Assembly (NCBI GenBank): GCA_950295325.1
Contig: OX485805.1
Location: forward strand, 35,823,501 to 35,887,500
Length of the DNA: 64,000 bases
From: Polytrichum commune
Taxonomy: Eukaryota; Streptophyta; Polytrichopsida; Polytrichales; Polytrichaceae
Direction of reading: 5' to 3'
Shown here piece after piece: positions 22,462 to 34,830 of the stretch. Each line of letters begins with the position of its first letter. The first letter of the stretch is position 1. Position numbers and translations under genes: made by a program. A model generated the notes under the pieces. It was not told where the DNA came from. It saw only the letters and a program-made list of their open reading frames with translations, and ran no database searches.

Positions 22462-22786
22462 TTACTACTTAAGGTGGTTTCTCTCTCATTTTCTTCTCTC
22501 TTCATCAAGCGCTCTCAAGGGAGCAAGTTCTTAAGAGCTTGAGCCACGTGTGTAGGTTATTAGTTTTAGTGAATTTAATTAGTTAAGCTCTCTCCCTCAT
22601 TGTCTCTCAAGGGTGTGAGCTCTTAGAGCTTGAGACAAGGTGGGTGAAGTAAGTAGCTCTTAGAGTAGTTGTGTGTTAGATTAGTTTAGTTCATTAGTGG
22701 TTTAGTTAGCTCATTTAGCCAAAGTGCAAAGAAGAAAGGGATTAGTGGATGCTTGATTAGCACCTAAGGTGGTGTCATTTAAGTGA

Positions 22787-23227
22787 GCCAGCTAGTTAAG
22801 CCCGATTGCTACATACAAGCTGCTGCCGAGCCACAAGGGTCAGCTAGTTAAGCCGGTTGCTACATACAAGCTGTTGCCGAGCCACAAGGGTCAGCTGGTT
22901 AAACCGGTTGCTACATACAAGTTGCTGTTGAGCCTACTGGTCAGCTGGTTAAGCCGGTTGCTACATACAAGCTACTGCTGAGCCACAAGGGTCAGCTGGT
23001 TAAGCCGGTTGCTACATACAAGCTGCTGTTGAGCCTACTGGTCAGCTGGTTAAGCCGGTTGCTACATACAAGCTGCTGCCGAGCCACAAGGGTCAGCTGG
23101 TTAAACCGGTTGCTACATACAAGCTGCTGCTGAGCCTATTGGTCAGCTGGTTAAGCTGGTTGCTACATACAAGTTACTGCTGAGCATACTGGTCAGCTGG
23201 TTAAGCCGGTTGCTACATACAAGCTAC
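22787..23227 (+). repeat. 50-51 bp tandem array, nearly nine copies
   Basis: The unit begins GTCAGCTGGTTAAGCCGGTT and contains GCTACATACAAGCTGCTG. Two end types alternate: GAGCCACAAGG (51 bp) and GAGCCTACTG (50 bp). The array stops at the X boundary. Confidence 0.92.
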
Positions 23228-23863
23228 TAACACTATATTCGTTATTTGGAGACTTTGGAAAGTCTCAAAATAAATTGGACCCATAGTTTCGGATGCGAAT
23301 ATTGTGAACGTAGGGAACATTGGGAACAATTACATCATAATGTTTTAGAAATCCATATGCGATGGAACTATATATTACTAAATATAGTAAATATGGGGAT
23401 GAGAATCAAATCACACAATTACACGATTATTTGTTTTTTTGGGATTGTGTTGAACAAAAGTAATGAATCCATAAATAGCCATCTAATTTTATATGTATTG
23501 ACTCTTGGAATCGCATCCGAAACATAAAGCTCTTGGCCTATTGTGGTTGAATTGAATGGCACATCCCAATTGCAATAATACTTAAAATAAATTGACAATG
23601 TTAATTAGAATTTACAAATTAACATAATATGCAATATTAAATAGTTTGGATTCCACATCCGTAAATATAAACATATACTAGAAAACATTTGATAGCGCAT
23701 GGGAAGGGTGATTCCACATCCGTAAATCAATACAGTCATGCAATAATATTATACTAGTTGTAATCTATAAAATGTGTCTAATATAATATTCAACCCCAAT
23801 GTCATATATTAATGACAAACAAATACACATTTCAACTAACTTTGGTCCCGATGTACGTCAATA
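23228..23863. other. 3' flank of the left DUF7869-like gene
   Basis: AT-rich, with no supported gene. TTCGGATGCGA near 23288 and TCGCATCCGAA near 23512 form an inverted pair resembling separated palindrome halves. CATCCGTAAAT occurs twice (about 23656 and 23717), again like half-sites. The start near 23228 shares ACACTATATTCG with 35768. Confidence 0.5.
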
Positions 23864-26800
23864 TCATTCCCCCTCTTCATCTTCAACTTCATTTCCATTT
23901 TCAAGATCGTTTTCCGCAGCTGCGATACGTGCCAAGTTGTCTTTGGCAAAATCTATATGTTTTTGTGGGATGGTCATTGTCTCTGATTTCGAACCTTTGC
24001 GTGGTTTCCAAGCACAAAGTATGGTATATGTGTTTATCCAAACCGGTTCGTATGATGAGTCCATTGTCCATTTGAAACCTTTTTTGGTGTCCCACCCTAA
24101 ATATGTCTGGAGCACATTTTGATCTTTGGTGCTTGGACGGCAATATTCCACCTCAATTTGGCGAAAATTTGGACTAGTTGGAACAAAGTTTGGTGATGAC
24201 AATGCTTTCACCAACCAAATTGGCTTGTACCTCATCCCCAGCACGTACGAGCAGCAAATAACCTTCGTGGCAATCAATCCCAACATGAAACGACGGCTCC
24301 GGTCGATTGCGAGCAGGGCCAACATAATGATCGTCCGCAGCGAACTCTTCACGAACGTCCCCATTGTTGAACAACATGGCCTCAGATTTCACGACTGTCA
24401 CTCGACTTTGTGGCCAAAACCCTTGTGTCAAACATGAATGTGTATCAACATCGGGTGCTATCAATGTCGTGCAAATGCGATCCCAATACGCAATCAATGG
24501 TTCGTGGGTATCCCTAACACGTCTTGTGATGTCTTCCTCGCACAATTCTTTCCAATACTCAATGAATCCGGATATACCTTTGATGATTTCTGGCCCATTC
24601 CTCATGGGGCTGGGTGTGCAAGGCTTCGGCTCACCATCAGGTAGCACACATTTGCCATCTTCGTTTTTGCGCCAAATGAGTATCCCTTCCTCCGGACCCC
24701 AATTCGGGGAAGTGCACAAAACTTTGAATTGCATGGCGGGCAGACCATCGTCACGCATATAAAATCGGAATTGTTGAGCCTTGGTGTGGCCCACTAGTCG
24801 GTCAGACCCCTTAAGAATGAATGGTTTTATAAACCGTTTGAAATCGGGCACTTCTTCAATCAAATGTGGAATGACTGGCACATTGTCCAAATCCATATAT
24901 GATTTCATGAGAAAAGGAATTGTCGGAAAATCCTCTTCGTGCAACTTCATACTCCAACGTCCAAATGAAGCGTCGATGTCATCGTGCGTGTGGCCAACCA
25001 TCAAAAAAGACACAAACACTTCTTTGAAAATGCCCTTGGCTACCAGCAATGACCAGAAACAAAACACGTATCGACATTTGTTATCTTTGGCACAATTGTC
25101 AAGTTGCACGTGTAGAGTTCGAGGCAAAGGTTTAGCAAGAACGGGTTGTTCAGGCGGTTCTTGAAGTGAAGATAGACAAAATTCCTTCCCCTCTAGCACA
25201 GCCTCATAAATCGGAGTTGTTCCACATCCAACAAAAAGAGCACGCGAGGATGATGTTGGCGGACTCTCAAGATCTCGTAGAAGTTTTGCAAAAGACCCTA
25301 CGGTATGATTGGCGTCGCCTGGATAGAAATCCAAGCCATAATGTGCATACTTGACGTCCACATGGCCATGTGCAATCATACCTGAATTAAGACATACAAA
25401 TGAGAAGTACATTCCAATATCATATATATGAAGGAAATATGATATTGCCGCAAGTAAGGAACAACCATGCACAGACGAGTTACGGATGCGCATCCGTAAC
25501 TCTTAAAAATGAGTATGTGGGCACGCCAAAAAAATGAAAACCAACGAACCTGTGACAGATATTGGGAGCTTGAAATATCCATCTGTGGCCTTTATTTTCC
25601 GCGCATAACAAGGGCAAGCGGTCTTCGCATGGTCCATTTTGTCATGAATGATTGTCAACACCTCGTTCGGCCTCATTATCGATAAGGTGCGATTATTGTA
25701 GTAGTCTTGACGGTGTGCCTCCTGGTTGTTGACATGCTCAATGTATTTCTGTTGATGTCTGGTGTGCGACTCGGTCCCTATTGGATGTGCGTCTCGAAGG
25801 CCTTTATATTTTTCACAAGTAGAACACCTAGCAAACTTATCCCCGGGCTCTTCGTAATGTATTCAGCGAACTGTTGATTCTTGATCACACTCAATTTTGA
25901 CAACGAAATCGGCCCACATCCAACATTTTCACCAACTTCATTAACATCCACGAGTATGTTCTTCCATTTTGTCCCTGTGGATAAAACCATCTGAACAACC
26001 TTTTCCCCCGACGGCAAAGTGCGTGTCTTGTGTGGCATCGCATCCGCTAATGGCATAATGATGGTTGACAGAGTTGCAGCCGCTTGGAGTGTTGCCTCCC
26101 TGGGCTTCTTTGTACCTGAGTTGCCATGAAACCGAGAGCGCCTTCCTTGCAGCGAGTAGTTCCGGAACCTATAAAAATCTGCCTTTGAAACGGCATAAAT
26201 AATGTACCATGCCCGGCAACAAACTTCTATATTTTCCAAGGTCACAACCTTACAACCTCCGGCATCCAAGTGCATGTTGCGATGTACTTCAAGTTTCTTG
26301 GCAGACCGCATACGAAAGTCGGCAAGCCACATCTCTTGCCTCAAAGATTTGATTTTGTCACGGGGAAATAGTTGGCAGCACTTCTTCGCACAACAATCCT
26401 TTGTGGCTACGGACCTAATAGATGTGTCTCCCAATGTATGATCTCGACGACGCTGCGTGGGTTCACGAGGCACACGAATGGAATCATATTTACGACGACC
26501 TTGTCTGGGATGCATTGTGGCGAACAAAGACTGTTGCAGTTGCTCAAATCGGCGGGATTGATCCCACAAGCTCACACCATCGTGATGAACACTTCGCAAA
26601 GGCCATCGACGGAGAGAGAACCTCCAACCAGGAGGCACTTCCGATGGAAGTAAGGAGTTCAATATGCACACCCCAACATCGTCCTCCCCGAGGGGTTTTG
26701 CATCAATACAATCCGTTGGATTTGAGTTCCTACAAACACCGTTGGCCACGGGAACGGCACATGCATTGAGTAGTACAACATCAAGATCAACCCACTGCTC

Positions 26801-26953
26801 CTGCGAATAACCCTCACATGGTGGTATGATTTCATCATCTGCATCGGCCACACCATTTGTAGCTTCCTGTTCCACGACATCTTCAAACTCGCTAGCATAG
26901 CTTGACGGTTCCGAGGAGAAATCGGACGCACTATCACCGACGTCGGAATCCAT
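23864..26953 (-). pseudogene. DUF7869-like gene of the X locus (left copy, frameshifted)
   Basis: Exon 1 26953-25550, intron 25382-25549 (donor ACAG/GTTCG, acceptor AATTCAG), exon 2 25381 to a stop near 23864; about 970 codons. The exon joint is phase 1 and restores a glycine codon. Exon 1 has a cysteine cluster and a C-x2-C with histidines. Exon 2 has DNCAKDNK (about 25080-25103) and GHTHDDID (about 24972-24995). This layout resembles the eukaryotic family annotated as DUF7869, whose conserved D/N and GH-D residues look like an RNase H-fold transposase core; that functional reading is inference. Two lesions are visible: a one-base loss near 25841-25850 compared with copy 1, and a frame change near 24200-24250. 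This copy is probably dead. Palindromes lie in its intron and upstream. Confidence 0.7.
25478..25503. repeat. Compensated palindrome in the DUF7869-like gene intron
   Basis: A perfect 26-bp palindrome with half-site GAGTTACGGATGC. Relative to the standard, the core changed from GAC-GTC to GAT-ATC on both arms. It lies inside intron 25382-25549. Confidence 0.9.
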
Positions 26954-27005
26954 GGCCACTACAAGAGAGCCAAATGAAGAATGAGATAAAATATAAGCAG
27001 TGTAT

Positions 27006-27744
27006 GTTTACGGACGCCCGTCCGCAAATCATTATCTGATAAGAGATGTCAGGGTTAGGCGCAAACGTCTTGGCAAATTAGACAATGTATGTTTACGGAC
27101 GCCCATCCGTAAATATCCCTATGTCAAATGACAATTGTGTCCAAAACAAATAGGGTTGCAAGGAACCAAGAAGTCCCAGCCCCATTTACATTTACACTAA
27201 ATTTTACCTCCTGGCCTTACCAGTAATGTATTTGAATGTGTACCAACGGTTTGTCTGTTTACGGACGCGCGTCCGTAAACATACCTTTACCTCATTACTA
27301 AACAGATGCAAGAGGTTTGTATGTTTACGGACGCGCGTCCGTAAACCTACCTATACCTCATTACTAGAACATATGCAAGAGGTTTGTATGTTTACGGACG
27401 CGCGTCCGAAAACCTACCTTTACCTCATTACTAGAACAGATGCAAAAGGTTCAAGATTTACGGACGCACGTCCGTAAATATTCATCAGAACAAATATGCA
27501 TACTATCAAAATAGATAATAATTCACAGCCCAAATTGTAGATGACATACCACCATGTGACACCAAAAGGATGCATGTTTACGGACGCGCGTCCGTAAACC
27601 TACTTGTAAATGCTCAATGAGCCAATGAAAATAGATTGAGATACTCAATGATGCAACGAGCCACTGAGAGATTCAATAAGATATGAGATATTCAATAAGC
27701 AAATAAGTCAAGAGATGTAATGTTTACGGACGCGCGTCCGTAAA
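27006..27744. repeat. Eight palindromes upstream of the left DUF7869-like gene
   Basis: Copies at about 27006, 27091, 27257, 27323, 27390, 27456, 27576 and 27723. The four from 27257 to 27479 are in tandem units of 66-67 bp that share CTACCTTTACCTCATTACTA. The first two have a CCCG or CCCA centre and are no longer symmetric. Confidence 0.92.
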
Positions 27745-27770
27745 GTTCCGTAATTTGCGGCGTCATAATA

Positions 27771-28743
27771 TGTCGCAACCCTTGCTAGCCCCCCTTGACA
27801 ATCTTGCCAATTTTCAATTCTAGCAAAGGTTACGAGCGCTAACCATTCGCATTCCGCCATGCTAATGGTTAGCTCCTCCTACCCCGGACCTTATAGTTCA
27901 TAGGAGGGAACCAACCCTCCTACTTTGCTTTCGGGACTCACCCCTTAATCGGTAACTCATTTCTTGGATGTGGACTTCCATCCATGGAAGTCCAATCCTA
28001 TGTTGATCATCGCGTTGCCGGAGCAACACTACAACAACCCGAACCATACTAGGCAACTATGGCCTCACAATGGGCCAATGCCCATGGAGGCCGTGCCGTT
28101 CGGCCTCGGGTGGGTGAGGCCACACCACCTCACCCATATAAGCCTCTAGGACTCTACACGGGGCCCCTACCCCACCGTCAACCAACCTCTTGTCTCTCTA
28201 CCAAGAGTTGGGGCCAAGTGGACATTTTCCCTTAGCTGCTGGGCCTAGAAGCCCCCACAGCTTCAGACCATCATAACTTCCTTGTGTGATGTCTGATCAT
28301 AACAACCAACCACTCCATCCTCATCTACGCTTCACGTAGATGCCGATGCACTCCTCACTTGCCCCATTCGGGCAAGTCGTGAGGAAGTTATGCCTGTTTG
28401 AACCTTTGCAGTCCCGGGAATCACTCCCAGGCACTGCTGTACCAGGGCGCTGTCCCGGGACAGCGCCCCACTCAAATGGCCATAACTCCTAGCTCACACC
28501 TCCGATTAAGGTGTTCTTGAGCATTCTAGAATCACCACGCCATGAGCTACGCATAGCTTATGGCCTTACCCTTGTGCATCCTAGTCTCCGTGGGAGGGAG
28601 GCGTTCCCAACGCCCGGGGCCCTCACCCACACTAGGATCACTTGGGCCCTCTCACCAACGGCGCCACAAGTCCCGGGTGTCACTCCGGGGTCCCCCTTGT
28701 GCCCATGGTGTTTCGGCCACTCCTCATGGAGAGGTGCGCGACA
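27771..28743 (-). repeat. B1 3' LTR
   Basis: 973 bp, plus-strand ends TGTCGCAACC and GCGCGACA. It carries the hairpin set described for LTR-B. The PPT-like GGTGGGGGTGAG (minus strand) lies directly against it at 28744-28755. Confidence 0.95.
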
Positions 28744-29579
28744 CTCACCCCCACCTAACGGAGTCGATGCCCTCATCGACTATACTCGTAGTCGGCACAC
28801 CAATTCTCAAGTTGCCATCCTCTATGGTGCGGCATTGTGTTTAGCTTAGGGCGCGACCCCCACAATGCATCTTCAAATTTGGCATAGTCCCAAAGGTGTC
28901 GTTACTAGGTGGTCCGTTAGCGACCTTGGAACTCATCCAAGGACCTAACCTATACTAGACCCACCTACTTCGGGACTCACATGGGTTGCCCCTCCTTTGG
29001 GGCCTCCCCCGTTAGGCTCCACTAGCCTAACGTGACACATCTAGGCGAGACCTCAACGCTTCCACTAAGTTGTCTCGGTTGCAACTCCGAGATGGCTTTC
29101 CATTGTTAAGCCACGCCTCGATCGCACGGGGGTGATGCCAAGTCCCGCCCGACTCGGTTCCCACTTTGCTCTTTCGAGACATGGGTTCATGACTCCCATG
29201 CGCCAACTCTCGTTAGCTCGCGGGTAGCACTTTTATGAGCACGCGCCATCACCTTGCCCCCGCCCGGACAAGCCCACAACTAAGAAGTTTCTTGGTTTTA
29301 TCCAAGGCCCCTCCAAGCCATGGCCCCCAATTACTCGGCTTACCCAACCTAGTTTGGCATATCTATTCCCCCTCTTCCATTAACCAAGCACAAGTACAAG
29401 ACTAGGACCTCATCTCATACTTTTCTCTTTGCACCACTAAAGTTTGGACTTTATTCCCTCAAGCCAAAGAACAAGTTCATGTTGTGGCATAATTAACCTC
29501 GAAGCTAAGTGTGCTACTAGCGTCTCTCCCCCACTAAAGGAGATTGATGTCCTCATCAATGCCTACGCTTCATTTTATT

Positions 29580-29720
29580 GGAATCCTTAGCCTTAGTTTC
29601 TTCAAAGTGCTTCACCAATTCATTGGTGTTCACCATGTCTCTTGCCGCCACCCAAGCGGTTTCTTTTTCATGGTATCCTCACCATTTCACCAAGTACTCT
29701 TTTGTACATTTTTTCATTTT
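29580..29720 (-). pseudogene. Chromodomain of B1, with a stop
   Basis: Minus-strand translation gives KEYLVKW, a TGA, then GYHEKETAWVAARDM and NTNELVKHFEET. This is the chromodomain pattern found at the C-terminus of chromoviral integrases, thought to guide insertion into heterochromatin. The TGA replaces the residue between W and GY; B2 and B3 have it too. Confidence 0.7.
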
Positions 29721-30014
29721 CACTTGGGCTTCTACACTTGAGGGTGCCCTCCTACCTCATGTTCCAAATGACCTCCACAAGGTCGGGAGGTGGCCTAATC
29801 ACTTGCTTGTGATCGGGCCACAAGGTGTCGTCCTAAAATGACTTTCGTAATGAGACATGAAATGTCGGATGCACTTTGATCTCCGGCGGTAATTCCAACT
29901 TATACATGTCCTTGAACACTTGTTCCACAATGGAAAACGAAGCTCCAATTTTGGACATGAACTTTTGAAGTAAGGCCTTTGGGCAAGGTGAAGTTGTCCA
30001 CATTCAACAACACC

Positions 30015-30971
30015 TTATTGGCCCACCTCATACTCCACTTCGCGTCTTCCGGCATTGATTTGCACTCCGTAGCACCTTCGGGCTTTCTCCACCAATAACT
30101 TGGTCATCTCCAAGACTTCTTTACCATCCTTGGCCAAGTCCTCACCATCTTGGTTGAACTCTAGTGTTGAATGTGCCCCCTCGAGAGCTAGGTTAATAGG
30201 TTGGAGCGCATCCACTCCATAAGCCACCACGAAAGACCACCCCTTGGTAGCCAAGTGCGTGGCTACATTGCAATTACACTCCGCTCGAACCACATAGTCC
30301 GCCCAATCTCCTTGGTCCGCCCCCACCAAGTTCCTCAAGTATTGCTTCAAGACTCCATTCACATGCTCCGCTTTCCCATTCATTTGGGAATGCAAGGCCG
30401 TGGTAAACCTTAGTTTCATTCCGACCTCCTTAGAGAAATGCATTGAAAATGCACTTGTGAACTTTGGATCTTGATCCCACACAATCACTCTTGGCAACCC
30501 GTGGTGCCTCAACCATCCTTTGAGAAAAGGCTATGCGGTCTCCAACGCGGTGGCGGTTCCCACAATCGGCACCATGTGTGCCAACTTGGCAAACCGCTCT
30601 ACCATCAACAAGATGGCATCATACCCATGTGACTCCGGCAAATTTGTGATCAAGTCCATGCACATACTATGCCATGGCGCCGACGGGATAAGCAACGGTT
30701 GCAAGAAACCGCCTTGCTTTTGGTAAGAGGCTCGGTTCACTTGGCACTTTATTCACGCCTTCACAAAGTGGGTTATATCCTCCTTTATGCACCGCCAATG
30801 GTACCTCCATGACACCATTCTATGGCGGTTTTTTCTTTCTCCTCTATGGCCGGCAATAGGACTATCACGTTTTTCCTTCAAAACCGATAGCCTCAACTTG
30901 CCTTGAGGCACATACACCCGACTTTGCTTACACTTGAACAATCCGTCCACCAACTTAACCTCTTTGAGCAC
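30015..30971 (-). pseudogene. Integrase of B1, interrupted
   Basis: Three in-line pieces: the zinc-finger part (30971-30753, GHRGERKNRHRM), core part 1 (30740-30531, MCMDLITNLPES with the first Asp) and core part 2 (30512-30015, VIVWDQDPKFTSAF and NGKAEHVNGVL with the second Asp and the Glu, DD35E). A TGA stands where the first zinc-finger cysteine is expected (FVKA-stop-IKCQ). A second stop splits the core after TALETA. The pieces stay in register, so these are point nonsense changes. Confidence 0.8.
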
Positions 30972-31440
30972 CTTGCTCTTGCGAAGCTCACCTAAAAGCT
31001 TTTGGGCCTCGGGGTAGTTAATTTACCCCTCCCGTATCTTGCATCACAAGTTTCCTTTGCCGGCACACATTAGCCACAAGGTTTGGATGGTTCTCATTGC
31101 TTGGAACTCATCCGGTCTACTTAGCGCATCCGGCACCACATTTCCATGGTCCGGTTTGTGGACCAAATCCACCTTCATAAGCGCCAAACTATCATGCCAC
31201 CGCAATGACTTGGCGCTCACTTGTGCTTGTATACGTTAAAATACTTTTAGGACACATTGTCCATGTAGACCTTTGCTTTGTGTGACCCCAAATAGTGTCA
31301 CCACATCTTCAAGCAATGCACTACGGCAAAGAAGTTCTTTGTCATTAGTTGGGTGTCTTCTTTAACAACCATCAAGCTTCATGCTCCCATATGCAATGGC
31401 CATCCATCTTACATCAACAATCTGCCATTGGCAAAGTTAT

Positions 31441-32060
31441 TCACCCCCGTATGCACCTCAAAAGGTTTGTCAAGCTCCGCGAACTTGAACACGGGTGGCA
31501 AAGACAATTTTGTATTAAGCTCCCCAAAGACTTTGGGGCAAGGCTCATCCCACTCTTGAGATAGCCATTTCTTTCATAGGTCGTACAAGGTTTGACAACC
31601 TTTAAGCTTAATACTCCCATATGCAATGGGCATCCATCTTGGATCAACATCCGCCAATGGTAAAGTCACTCGCCCCCGTATGCACCTCAAAAGGTTTGAC
31701 AAATTTCGCAAACTTGAGTACGGGCGGCGAAGAGAACTTGGTCTTAAGCTCCCCAAAGACTTGAAGACACGGCTCAACCCGCTCTTGGGATAGCCATTTC
31801 TTTCACAAGTCGCATAAGGTTCGGCAACCATGGAGCTTAATGCTCCCATAAGCAATGGTCATCCATCATGGATCAACATCCGCCAATGGTAAAGTCACTC
31901 GCCCCCGTATGCACCTCAAAAGGGTTTGTCAAAGTTCGCGAACTTAAGCACGGGCGGCGAAGAGAACTTGTTTTTGAGCTCCCCAAAGGCTTGGTGACAA
32001 GGCTCATCCCACTCTTGGGATAGCCATTTTCCTCAATAAGTTGAATAAGGTCCTAGCAAC
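31441..32060 (-). repeat. RT/RNase H junction repeated in tandem in B1
   Basis: Three direct repeats of about 229 bp (landmark CCCCCGTATGCACCTCAAAAG at about 31445, 31672 and 31901). Each encodes the end of reverse transcriptase (KKWLSQEWDEPCHQA) and the start of RNase H (FEVHTGA). The array replaces a normal single copy. Confidence 0.8.
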
Positions 32061-32737
32061 CTTAGAAAACTCTCGAATGAAGTGGTGGTAATAGTTGGCT
32101 AGGCCAACAAATGACCTAAGCCATTTTTGAATCAAGGGCCAATTATCCTTTTGGATTGCCTTGACATTCTTCATGTTCGTCCACCAACTTCCTTTGTCAC
32201 CACATACCTTAAGAACTCAATTTCTCGTTGAGCAAAGTTATTTTTCACTCCTTGGCGGTAACTTTTTGGGCAACACATTGGTGAATACATCCTTGTATCT
32301 CACCAACATCCCACCAATGTGGTTTGGAGGAGGCCCATCTTTTCTAACCTCCCCATTCATTCCTTGGAGTTGCTCCAATCGAACCACAACCATTATGTTT
32401 TTTTTTAATTTTTCATTTGGTCCATTAAGACCAAATTCAACTTGGGTCCTCCTACCATAGGAGTCCTTGTCAATTTGAACCTCAATTCTTTGCCATTATG
32501 ACACATCATAATGCACGGCAAGCACACCGGCTTGCACCTCACATCTATCATGTGAGTTTCAAAGAAGGCGGCCTTCACAATGACATGCATTTCATCTATT
32601 TCACATGGTGTGAAATTTTGACAAAATTCCAATGTCCCACATTGAAAGGTTACATGCATCGCGGCCTCCTTTGTCTCATGCGGTTCGCCCTTTCCAAACC
32701 GCACCTTGGTGGGCTTCACCACTCTACCAATCGGCAA
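32060..32737 (-). pseudogene. Protease end and RT remnant of B1
   Basis: The 110-codon frame 32737-32405 (VTFQCGTLEF, CHNGKELRFKLTRTPM) looks like the retropepsin C-terminal and linker region. After it come KDVFTNVLPK-type linker codons and then directly the RT C-terminal thumb (FLRHVVTK-like, VGLANYYHHF-like). The fingers and palm with the YxDD-type motif are missing between them. Confidence 0.65.
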
Positions 32738-33213
32738 ACCCCAACTCCCTTGTGAGCTTTGGGGTCATGAAAGAATGCCTTAACTCTTTGTCAACCCATG
32801 AGACAAGCCTCCCATTCATTTGAGCCTCAAGGTACAAAATACTTGGCCTCGGCTTAAGGCTACTAGCCTTGGCCACAAAGCCATCGTCCAACATTTGGTC
32901 CTCGGCAACTTCGCTTGGCTTGGTCCGCAAAGCCAACTTTAAACATTTCGTCCGTGGGACAAATTGGTTTGGTGCCACAAAACCAATTTCTAATAATTTG
33001 TCCGCAAAACAAACATGTTTTGCCTTGGTAGCACAAAGCCACCTTCCCACACTCCGTCCGCGGCACGAACATGAATTGCCTTGGTAGGACAAACCCACCT
33101 CCCAACATTCCGTCCGCGGCACAAGTATGATTTGCTTTGGAAGCATAAAGCCACCTTTCAACATTCCGTCCGCGGCTCCAACATGTTTTACCTAAGTAAA
33201 ATGGACCAAACAA
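32724..33213 (-). pseudogene. Gag-position repeats of B1
   Basis: A 146-codon frame built from imperfect units of about 60 bp, with the pattern GGFMLPKQIILVPRTEC and variants. The DNA units contain CATTCCGTCCGCGGCAC. I find no CCHC knuckle and no recognisable capsid domain. It may be a repeat-expanded relic of gag or a captured sequence. Confidence 0.5.
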
Positions 33214-33839
33214 TTTGCACTCATTTCTTTGGGACCTACTTTGGCTAAAGCCACTTGTGGTGATGCGCCGCCGAACTTCTCCTTGGGACCATTGGCTTCA
33301 ATGCTCTTGCAAACTTGATGGTCCCCACCGTGTCCTCAAGAAGCCTTGGGGACTTAAACAAGGCATCCACCACCCGCTTTTAAAACCCCACCTAAAAGGA
33401 TGCATTTCTTAGAAAGCTCGTCCATTTTAGGTGTATCCTTCATTTGTGCGTTTGAATAGCGCACATAGGCCTTAAGAGGCCCCGGGTGCCTCATTAGCAC
33501 CAAATTCATTCCAACATCAATACCTTCCAAGCATTTCGAATTGGAATTTCAATCCAACATTAATGCCCTCCAAGGTTTTGGGTGCTTTCGGTATTCTAGG
33601 CCCCAAATGTTTTTTGAGGTTTGCGGGAGCCCTTTTCAAAGCACTCCTCCATTTTCTTTACCAAATCCACCCTCATGCCCACCATTGTCATTTGAACCAA
33701 TGGTATGGTCAAATTCCACTTGCACATGATCCTTGTTCCAATTTGAGCCTCACAACCTTTTGGAAACCCCGGGCTCACCATCATAACCCGCATTTTTGAT
33801 ACCCATGTTTCCCTCAAAGTGCGAGCTCAAAACTTGGAA

Positions 33840-33855
33840 CCCTGCTCTGATACCA
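33840..33855 (-). promoter_or_regulatory. iMet primer binding site of B1
   Basis: TGGTATCAGAGCAGGG on the minus strand, two bases from the 5' LTR. This is the standard initiator-methionine tRNA primer site of plant LTR elements. Confidence 0.93.
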
Positions 33856-33857
33856 AA

Positions 33858-34830
33858 TGTCACAACCCTTGCTAGCCCCCCTTGACAATCTTGCCAATTT
33901 TCAATTCTAGCAAAGGTTACGAGCGCTAACCATTCGCATTCCGCCATGCTAATGGTTAGCTCCTCCTACCCCGGACCTTATAGTTCATAGGAGGGAACCA
34001 ACCCTCCTACTTTGCTTTCGGGACTCACCCCTTAATCGGTAACTCATTTCTTGGATGTGGACTTCCATCCATGGAAGTCCAATCCTATGTTGATCATCGC
34101 GTTGCCGGAGCAACACTACAACAACCCGAACCATACTAGGCAACTATGGCCTCACAATGGGCCAATGCCCATGGAGGCCGTGCCGTTCGGCCTCGGGTGG
34201 GTGAGGCCACACCACCTCACCCATATAAGCCTCTAGGACTCTACACGGGGCCCCTACCCCACCGTCAACCAACCTCTTGTCTCTCTACCAAGAGTTGGGG
34301 CCAAGTGGACATTTTCCCTTAGCTGCTGGGCCTAGAAGCCCCCACAGCTTCAGACCATCATAACTTCCTTGTGTGATGTCTGATCATAACAACCAACCAC
34401 TCCATCCTCATCTACGCTTCACGTAGATGCCGATGCACTCCTCACTTGCCCCATTCGGGCAAGTCGTGAGGAAGTTATGCCTGTTTGAACCTTTGCAGTC
34501 CCGGGAATCACTCCCAGGCACTGCTGTACCAGGGCGCTGTCCCGGGACAGCGCCCCACTCAAATGGCCATAACTCCTAGCTCACACCTCCGATTAAGGTG
34601 TTCTTGAGCATTCTAGAATCACCACGCCATGAGCTACGCATAGCTTATGGCCTTACCCTTGTGCATCCTAGTCTCCGTGGGAGGGAGGCGTTCCCAACGC
34701 CCGGGGCCCTCACCCACACTAGGATCACTTGGGCCCTCTCACCAACGGCGCCACAAGTCCCGGGTGTCACTCCGGGGTCCCCCTTGTGCCCATGGTGTTT
34801 CGGCCACTCCTCATGGAGAGGTGCGCGACA
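33858..34830 (-). repeat. B1 5' LTR
   Basis: 973 bp, same length as the 3' LTR and nearly identical to it; begins TGTCACAACC on the plus strand. Confidence 0.95.

Larger units (their letters stand above)
22057..23227 (+). mobile_element. LTR-like sequence related to LTR-A (partial)
   Basis: The start TGTGAGCCCAAAATGGTGCC matches, allowing for changes, the outer end of LTR-A (TGTGAGCCCAAAAGGGTGCC in its own direction), but here on the plus strand. What follows is diverged, includes a CT microsatellite and a pyrimidine-rich leader-like stretch, and then a tandem array. No LTR end or internal coding region is visible before X begins near 23228. I take it as a truncated LTR of a relative of A. 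Confidence 0.55.
27771..34830 (-). mobile_element. Chromovirus-like LTR retrotransposon B1 (7060 bp, defective)
   Basis: LTRs of 973 bp at both ends, an initiator-Met tRNA primer site, a purine tract beside the 3' LTR, a TAATA target duplication, and broken protease, reverse transcriptase, RNase H, integrase and chromodomain sequences. The chromodomain and iMet primer site point to a chromovirus. The two LTRs differ at one site that I saw (TGTCGC versus TGTCAC at the start), so the insertion is recent. Coding capacity is lost in the same ways as in B2 and B3. Confidence 0.93.

Noticed and set aside
27257-27479. CRISPR-like array of four repeats at 66-67 bp spacing
   Set aside because: The repeats are full palindromes, the spacers are nearly the same as each other, and the context is a plant nuclear locus with introns and LTR elements.
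33840-33855. A tRNA gene suggested by TGGTATCAGAGC
   Set aside because: It is only the primer binding site; no cloverleaf surrounds it.
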